DNA of 9,366 nucleotides from Hungatella sp. UBA7603 (GTDB lineage: Bacteria > Bacillota > Clostridia > Lachnospirales > Lachnospiraceae). The DNA lies in the NCBI GenBank assembly GCA_002478865.1, contig DLJZ01000017.1, forward strand, positions 1 through 9,366, written 5' to 3'. Each line of letters opens with the position of its first letter. Position 1 is the first letter of the stretch. The translations under genes were made by a program, and so were the position numbers. Positions 1-7,400 of the stretch are shown one piece after another. Below the pieces are notes generated by a model. The model was given only the letters and a program-made list of their open reading frames with translations, searched no databases and was not told the origin of the DNA.

Positions 1-1325
1 TCTATAGCTGTATTATTAAATTCAAGTGAGATCTTATTGATTTCGTCCTCATCCAACATGCTAATCTGATCCAGCATGTAATCAGGATGATCTGTTACCT
101 GATCTAAAAGCACAGCATAGTGTCTTCCCATAAGTGCTATGGTTTCCGGCTTAAAAAGATCTGTACAGTATTCAAAATCTACTACGTACCCTTTTTCTGT
201 CTCCGTTACAGAAAGTGTAATATCAAACTTGGATACTTTTTGTTCAATAAAAACAGACCCTACTTCCAGATTTCCAAACCTCAAATCTGTTCCTTTCGTG
301 AGATTAGAATATACAAACAAAACATCAAATATAGGATTTCTCGACAGCTCACGGTGTAAATTTAAAGATTGAACAAGTTCATCAAAAGGGTAATCCTGAT
401 TTTCATACGCCCTCAGACATTTTTCTTTTACGTGGGACAGAAGTTTGTCAAAGCTCATTTCACTGTTTATTATTCCTTTAATTGCAAGTGAATTTACAAA
501 CATTCCAATCATATTCTGCATATTATTATGAGTCCTGCCCGATGATGGTACCCCAATTACAATTTCATCTTGTCTGGTATATTTGTAAAGCATTAGCATA
601 AATACTGTTATCATCAGCATAAAATCTGTTACTCTTTGTTTTTTAATAAGCTTCTTTATTTTAGTTTTTGTTTCCTTTTCTATTAAGATTGTAACATTGG
701 ATCCTTTATAGCTTGGCTTCTTCATTCTTAAATAATCTGTTTTCAAGTTTAAAACAGGAGAATTGCCTTGAAATTCATTCAGCCAATATTCTTTTTGCTT
801 ACTTAAATCAAGTCTTCTCTGCCATGCAGAAAAAGTTTTATAATGATACTTCACAGCAGGCAGCTCTATTCCCTGATACAGGTCAATTATTTCTTTAATA
901 ATTAAAGATTCACTTGCACCATCAAAAATAATGTGGTGAATATCAAACATAAATAAATACTCATTATTTCCAAAATTTAAAACCTTAATTCTGAAGAGAG
1001 GTGCTTTCTTTATATCAAATGGCCGAATAAACTCTTTGCACTTGTCATATAGTTCACTTTTATCTGCATTTTCTATCACAAAATCAAATGAAATATCATC
1101 ACAAATAATCTGAAGAAATTTTTCTCCCATTTCATCAAACTGGGTTCTAAATATTTCATGTCTCTTAACTAGTTCTATAAATGAATTTTTCAATTTGTTT
1201 AAATTCAAACTACCTGTTAGTTTAAAAAATGTAGGGACGTTATATACCGTACTCCTTTCATCCATCAGCATTTCAATTGTGTAGATTCTTTTCTGGGCAT
1301 GACTCATTTCATATTTTTCAAGCAT
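1..1325 (-). CDS. Nonribosomal peptide synthetase, N-terminal condensation domain (3' end outside window)
   Basis: From the ATG at 1325 the minus strand reads 441 codons without a stop to the left edge, giving MLEKYEMSHAQKRIYTI at the N-terminus. The visible protein is a complete condensation domain. It has the opening motif SHAQKRIY (8-15), the catalytic HHIIFDG (130-136, second His as the likely base), the conserved YENQDYPFDELV and SRNPIFDVLFVY blocks, and a C-terminal region ending LEFNNTAI, where an adenylation domain would normally begin. It should join the peptide held on the last carrier of the bimodular NRPS to the residue activated by its own A domain, which lies outside the window. 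No epimerization domain precedes it, and its motifs are LCL-like. It aligns almost without gaps to the first C domain of the neighbouring bimodular enzyme, including the N-terminal KYxMSxxQKRxY pattern, which supports the start. Modules beyond this domain, and the residue added, are unknown. Confidence 0.95.
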   Translation of the reverse strand, partial: MLEKYEMSHAQKRIYTIEMLMDERSTVYNVPTFFKLTGSLNLNKLKNSFIELVKRHEIFRTQFDEMGEKFLQIICDDISFDFVIENADKSELYDKCKEFIRPFDIKKAPLFRIKVLNFGNNEYLFMFDIHHIIFDGASESLIIKEIIDLYQGIELPAVKYHYKTFSAWQRRLDLSKQKEYWLNEFQGNSPVLNLKTDYLRMKKPSYKGSNVTILIEKETKTKIKKLIKKQRVTDFMLMITVFMLMLYKYTRQDEIVIGVPSSGRTHNNMQNMIGMFVNSLAIKGIINSEMSFDKLLSHVKEKCLRAYENQDYPFDELVQSLNLHRELSRNPIFDVLFVYSNLTKGTDLRFGNLEVGSVFIEQKVSKFDITLSVTETEKGYVVDFEYCTDLFKPETIALMGRHYAVLLDQVTDHPDYMLDQISMLDEDEINKISLEFNNTAI

Positions 1326-1331
1326 AATCTA

Positions 1332-1337
1332 TCCTTT
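1332..1337 (-). promoter_or_regulatory. Ribosome binding site of the third NRPS
   Basis: AAAGGA on the minus strand, 6 bases before the ATG at 1325-1323, is a strong Shine-Dalgarno match with good spacing. It fixes the start of the gene that runs out of the left edge and shows that this gene is translated independently of the bimodular NRPS. Confidence 0.8.
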
Positions 1338-1399
1338 CTTTATATAAAATATAATGCAACCCTTCCGTAGAATAAGAAGTAATAATGATAATTCTTTGC

Positions 1400-1443
1400 A
1401 AAAGGTGCAAGGACTTTTCAAATGAATTTTCCTTGCACCTTTT
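1400..1443 (-). terminator. Candidate intrinsic terminator or attenuator hairpin
   Basis: The arms 1400-1413 (AAAAGGTGCAAGGA) and 1430-1443 (TCCTTGCACCTTTT) are perfect reverse complements with a 16-base loop. On the minus strand the stem begins 46 bases after the upstream stop. It has an A run on the 5' side and a T run on the 3' side, the form of a Rho-independent terminator that could work on either strand. The T run is only four bases before GC, so termination may be incomplete. That fits an attenuator, or an RNA processing or stabilising element, within an operon. A protein-binding operator is an alternative. Confidence 0.55.
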
Positions 1444-1489
1444 CTACCTATATAAGAGACTAATTATCTATTATTAAAATATTGTTTTT

Positions 1490-4400
1490 TTATATCGCTG
1501 TCTCTTGAATCGTATCCCAATTAATAGATTCCTCATCTGAACCTGACTCCAATTCTCTAGAATAATTATAGATATCTCTTGCACTTAATGCATTCAGAAA
1601 ATCAGTAAACGAAAGTTTTATATTTAACTTTTCATTAAGTCGATTAATAAGTTCAATTGCCAATAATGAATGCCCTCCTAGTTCAAAGAAATCATCATTC
1701 ATACCAATATTTTCTTCTCCTAAAACATATTCCATTATTTCAATAATGTCCCGTTCTATTTCATTGGAAGGAGCAACATATTCCTGTATGCTTTGATACT
1801 CGGGTTCAGGCAACGCTTTTTTATCAAGCTTGCCACTTCTTGTTACCGGGATGGAATTAATCTGCATTATACTGGCTGGAATCATATAGGAAGGAAGGTT
1901 TTTACTTAGCTTTTCCTTGATGTCCCCTGTCTTGAACTCTTCATCCCCCACAATATAAGCGCATAAGAACTGACTTCCACTATTGTCCGTATTTACAACA
2001 ATAACGGCTTCTTTAACACCTTCAATTCCATATATCCTGCTTTCAACCTCCTTCGGCTCAATCCTGAATCCTCTGATCTTCACCTGTTCATCAATTCTTC
2101 CCATATATTCTATATTTCCATCAGGGCGCCAGCGCACCAGATCTCCAGAACGGTACAATTTTCCTTCCCCATATGGATTATCTATAAACTTTTCTTCCGT
2201 AAGTTCCTTTCGGTTAAGATATCCACGCGCAATACCTTTACCGGTGATGCATAGTTCTCCTGGAATTCCTACTCCGCAAAGTGTATTTTCATTCAGAATA
2301 TACACCTGCACATTACTAATGGGTTTCCCGATTAAAACCTCTCCTCTATTTCTGGTACATAAAAATTCAGTAGCATAAACCGTAGCTTCCGTAGGACCAT
2401 ACAGATTTATAATTTCTCCGTATCCCTCATAAGACTTTACCAGATCTGCGGATAATGCCTCTCCTGCTAACTGTAGACCGGATAAGGACTTAAGTCTCTC
2501 ATCCTTTTTATCCAAAACTGATATAAAAGCCTTGAACATCGAAGGAACGAAAGATAATTCCGTCACTTTATATTTTTCAATTGCCTCAGCCAATTTTTCA
2601 GGATCTTTCTCATATCCGTTTCTCAAAAGAACAACTTCTGCTCCACATAGTAAGGGAGCAAATATTTCCCATACTGATACATCAAATACATTGGAAGTTT
2701 TATGTAAAATAACACTTTTTTCATCGAATTTTCTAGTTCTTATAAGATGGTTCAGAAGATTGACAACACTGCTGTTTTCAACCATTGTGCCTTTAGGATT
2801 TCCCGTTGTACCTGATGTATAAATCATATAGATCAAATCCGACGGCTTTCCCGTATATTTCAGCGGTTCTCCCACTTCTACATAATTTGAATTATCACAT
2901 AAATCAATTTGCTTCACTTTAGTCTCAAAATCTGAATTGCCTGGACCTTTTAATACAGCCACCGGACAACAATCCCCCAGTATAAATTCGATCCTTTCTT
3001 TTGGGTAAGAGGAATCAAGTGGTACATAGGCTCCTCCAGCTTTTAATATTCCATAGATTCCAATCATAAGTTCTAAACTCTTCTCAGAGATAATTGCTAT
3101 GAAATCGTCTGACTTCACCTCAAATTCTGATGTGAGCCTTTTAGCTATACAATCAGCTCGTTTAATCAGCTCTCCATATGTTAGTTTTTGATCTTTAAAT
3201 ATAACTGCAACTTTGTCTGGAGTTTTTCTGGCCTGTTCTTCAAATAATTCAAAAACCGTCTTATCCATCGGATATGGAACTTCTGATGGATTAAACTGTT
3301 TTATTACCAAGTCCTGTTCTTCACAGCTTAACATTTGAATATTTTTAATCTCTGTGTCCGGTTGGGTTACTGCATTAGTGAGAACTGTCTGCAGATAACC
3401 AAGCAGAAGATCTATTTCTTCACTTCCGTATTTTTGTGTATCATACACGATCCCAAGATTTAAAGTTTCCCCTATATTTACGGAAAGAGTGATTCCAAAA
3501 TTTGTCTGTTCTCTTACGCTTTCAAACTCAGCCACTAATTGATCTTCTTCACTATCCAGTTCCAAGTTATGAATGTAGTAGTTCTCAAATGCCATAAGCG
3601 TTCCTACCAAACCACTGCCCACACGGCTTCTACTCTGAATGTCTGCTAAAGAGCAGTAATCATGGTCATTGCTTTCAACTGCCTGTTTCTGAATTTTTCT
3701 TATCAGTGTTTTGAATGTATCACATCTTTCTGTTTTTACCCGTAGGGGTATGGTATTTATAAACAATCCCAACATTTGGTCAATGTATTTAACTTGCGCA
3801 TTTCTTCCTGATACTACCTTCCCAAATACTACATCGTTAGTATGATTGTATCTTTGTAACAAAATACCCCAGGCCGCCTCTGTAATTGTATTAACTGTTA
3901 CTCCGCTGTCCACACTAAGCTGCCGTATCTTTTCTGTCATTTCTCTGGTAATTGAAATATCTTTTCTGATACATTCTTCTTTTACGCGATCAGGTACTCC
4001 AATTGGTATAATATCTGCCATGCACTCATAATCTTCCAAAAGTTCTTCCCAGTACAGCAGACTTTCCTCTTTGTTTTGATTCTCTATATACCTCACAAAG
4101 TCCTCATATCTTCCGCCATTTTCAACCGGAATCACTTTTTCATTTTGCAACAGCCGATAATATTTGTATAATTCCGAATATACGATGGCAATGCACCAGC
4201 CATCTAGTATGATGTGATGATTTGTTAAGATCATTCTGTAATCACTGTCAGATCTTTTCACAATTGTCATGCGGATTAATGTATTATCTTCAAGATCAAA
4301 TCCCCTTTTCACATCATCTTCTTTAATCTTCTCGTATTCACTGTCGCTGGCTGCCTCCAGAAAATGAAATTCCGGTTTCCTATTCATTAATAAGATTTGT

Positions 4401-7400
4401 CTTGCCTTATTAACACCTTTATATTTAATTACCGTATGCAGAATATCATGTTTACTGACTACCGCATCAAATGCCGCCTGCATATTTTCTGTATTGAGCA
4501 TGCCAAATTTTACCGCTTGCTGAGTAACATACTGTGTACTTTCCTCATTTGAAAGTTTCTCATACAACAGACCTTCCTGCATCGCCGTAAGGGGATAAAT
4601 TCTTTTAATTTTCTCCCCTTTTGCTTCTAGTTTGTCACTGGTTGCGATAAATTCTTTATCACTCCAACTGTATTCACCAAAATCACTGGCTGTGTATTGT
4701 ATGGTTTCAACATTTTTACAATGCTCAATTACACCTATTAATTCATGCTTAAACAGGTCGCATAAATTTTTTATGGTGTTTTCATTATATTCAGACTGGT
4801 CATATGCAATTCCCATAGAAAGAACACCGTGCTGCAGCCCACCGTTAATACTGATAGGTGTTCCAAATCTGTTAGTTTCAGCAATGTTTGAACCTCTCAT
4901 CATATCTGACATTTTAAATATTTCATTTCCAATAGCTTGCTCTGCCCCAAACTCACCTAAGTAATTAAAGGTAATATCTGGATCTGAAATTTCACTAAAT
5001 GCAGAAGCTCCTATATCCTTAATTATGCCATATCCAATCCCCTTATTTGGAAGCCTATTTAAATTTTCCTTGGTATTTTTGATAACTTGACTTACATCAT
5101 GTCCAATATTTTTCAAAACTACCGGATACATTGTTGTAAACCATCCAACAGTCCTGTCAATACAAATTCCTTCCGTAATCTCTTCTCTTCCATGACCTTC
5201 CATGATCAGTGACAGTGTTTTTTGCCCTGTTACTCTGTTGAATGCCCGCGCTAATGCTGCTATCAACAAATGATTGATCTCAGAATTATATGCTCTGTTG
5301 CACTTTTTCAGCAGATCATCCGTATATTGTTTTTCCAGCTCAAACTTCTCCATAGCTGGCTTACGTTCAGAGCTAGCAACATCTTTTTTAAATTTACCTT
5401 TTTTTATTTCTTTATTTTTTAATTGCCAATATTTTATTTCTTCTCTTAATAAATAACTGTTTCTATAATCTGCTATTTTATTTCCCCATTCTTTGAATGA
5501 AGTTGTTTTCTCCGGCAGAGTTATTCCTTTGCCCGCGGCAGCCTGTTTGTATCCATTTTCCAAGTCCTCACAAATAATCCGCCACGACACTCCGTCTACA
5601 GCAAGATGATGGATAATCAAAAGCACGTAATCTTTATCAGGTGTATGGAATAAACCTGCTTTTACAATAGGTCCTGATTCTATATTGATACTTTTCTGTA
5701 ATTGATCAGACAGATCATTTATCAATTCAACATCACAATCAAATATTTTGAAATCATACCAACATTTTTCATTATACTTACCTATTACCTGAATACCATC
5801 TTTATATGTTGCTCGCAGAATATCATGATGTTCTACAAGCTTTTGTAATACAACTTCAAAAATCTGGCTGTCAATCTTTTCTTGACTTACAAGTAGAACA
5901 CTCTGATTAAAATGATTAGGATCATCCAGTCTGCTTCTGAAAAACTCCTGTTGTACTGGACTCAAAGGCGCAATTCCATTTACCTCACCCACCTCTGCCT
6001 TTTCAATAGTAGTTTTTTTCTTAATCACTTTTGCTATTTTTTCAGGCGTCCTCTGATTTAGAACCTCTTTGATACTAGCATTGTATCCTTCTTCTTTTAA
6101 TTTACTAACGATTCTTATTGCTTTAATTGAATCGCCACCCAGATCAAAAAAGTTATCAGTTATGCTCACCTTTTTTATGCCCAGAATCATCTCAAATGCA
6201 TTTACTACTTTTAATTCTTCCTCGTTTCCAGCCTTCAGATATCCATTTTCCCCTATGAATTCCGGCTCTGGCAATGCTTTTACGTTTAACTTTCCATTCC
6301 TAGTAAGAGGTAAAGCTTCGATCTGAATGATATATGAGGGAATCATGTATTCCGGAATCTTACTGTTTAATTCATTTTTAACATCATTGGAATTTATTTT
6401 TTTATCAGCTACAATATAAGCACATAAAAATTTTTCCCTATTCTCATCCTCTTTTGCAATAACCACCGCTTCTTTGATTTCTTCAAGTTCGTTAATTATA
6501 CTTCCAATCTCACCTAATTCTATTCTGTAACCTCTTATTTTTACCTGCTGGTCAATTCTTCCCAGATATTCAATATTTCCGTCTTCCAGCCAGCGTACCA
6601 GATCCCCTGAATGGTACATTTTTCCGTCCCCATATGGATTATCGGTAAATCGTTCAGCAGTAAGCTCGGGTCTGTTTAAATAACCTCTTGCAACCCCTGC
6701 TCCAGTAACACACAATTCTCCCGGGACTCGGATTCCACATAGTTCTTCTCCGGATTTTACATAAATAGCTGAGGCTGGAATAGCAGAACCTATATTGCTG
6801 ATCTCTTTTTCAATCACAATACTATCTATCTCTTTGTAGGTAACATGAACGGTAGTTTCCGTAATGCCATACATATTTATAATTTTGCACTGAGGGTTGT
6901 AACTATGCCATATTTTTAATTTATTGGGATTTAATGCTTCTCCTCCAAAAACTACATATCGTACACTGCTAATTGTCTTGTTTCCTGTAATATCAATAAG
7001 GTTATAGAAAGAAGATGGTACCTGATTCAGCACAGTAACCTTTTCCTTTTCTAGCAACTCAGAGAAAGCAAAAGTATCCATAGCTGTTTCTTTTGTCACA
7101 ATTACCAGCTCGCCGCCATATAACGTACTTCCAAAAATCTCCCAGACAGAAAAATCAAAACAGTAGGAATGAAACAATGTCCATACATCATTTTCATTAA
7201 AATCAAATTGGAATTTATCATTGTACATTAGACTTACAACATTTCTATGTTCAATCATAACTCCCTTCGGTTTTCCCGTTGTTCCAGAGGTATAGATAAT
7301 ATAGATCAGATCACCTGGCTTATTTATCCTTTCTAAATTTTTTTTGCTGCCTGAATATAATGTTTCATCAAGTAAATTTATGACAGGTATATCTGTTTCC

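Larger units (their letters stand above)
1326..1489 (-). other. Intergenic region between two NRPS genes
   Basis: These 164 very AT-rich bases separate the stop of the bimodular NRPS from the start of the next NRPS. In minus-strand order they hold about 46 bases after the stop, the 14-bp inverted repeat at 1443-1400, then 74 bases ending in a strong ribosome binding site. A TATATT at 1353-1348 could be a -10 element for the downstream gene, but I find no convincing -35 at 16-18 bases, so I do not call a promoter. No ORF or structured RNA family is evident. Confidence 0.6.

Noticed and set aside
1340..1399. Promoter for the third NRPS after the hairpin
   Set aside because: TATATT at 1353-1348 could be a -10, but no acceptable -35 lies at the right distance and the whole region is AT-rich, so such matches are expected by chance.
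1490..1570. Thioesterase or other release domain at the end of the bimodular NRPS
   Set aside because: Only about 25 residues follow the last carrier domain and there is no GxSxG motif, so the chain is not released here.
1983..2378. 131-codon open frame on the plus strand
   Set aside because: It is antisense to the second A domain, which has intact conserved motifs. The translation shows no family motif or plausible gene structure.
4632..4964. 110-codon open frame on the plus strand
   Set aside because: It lies wholly antisense to the end of the E domain and the E-C linker of the large NRPS, with no supporting motif. It is a shadow frame, as are the other short plus-strand frames at 120-372, 713-898, 2532-2822, 3846-4031, 5274-5456, 6069-6326 and 8903-9159.
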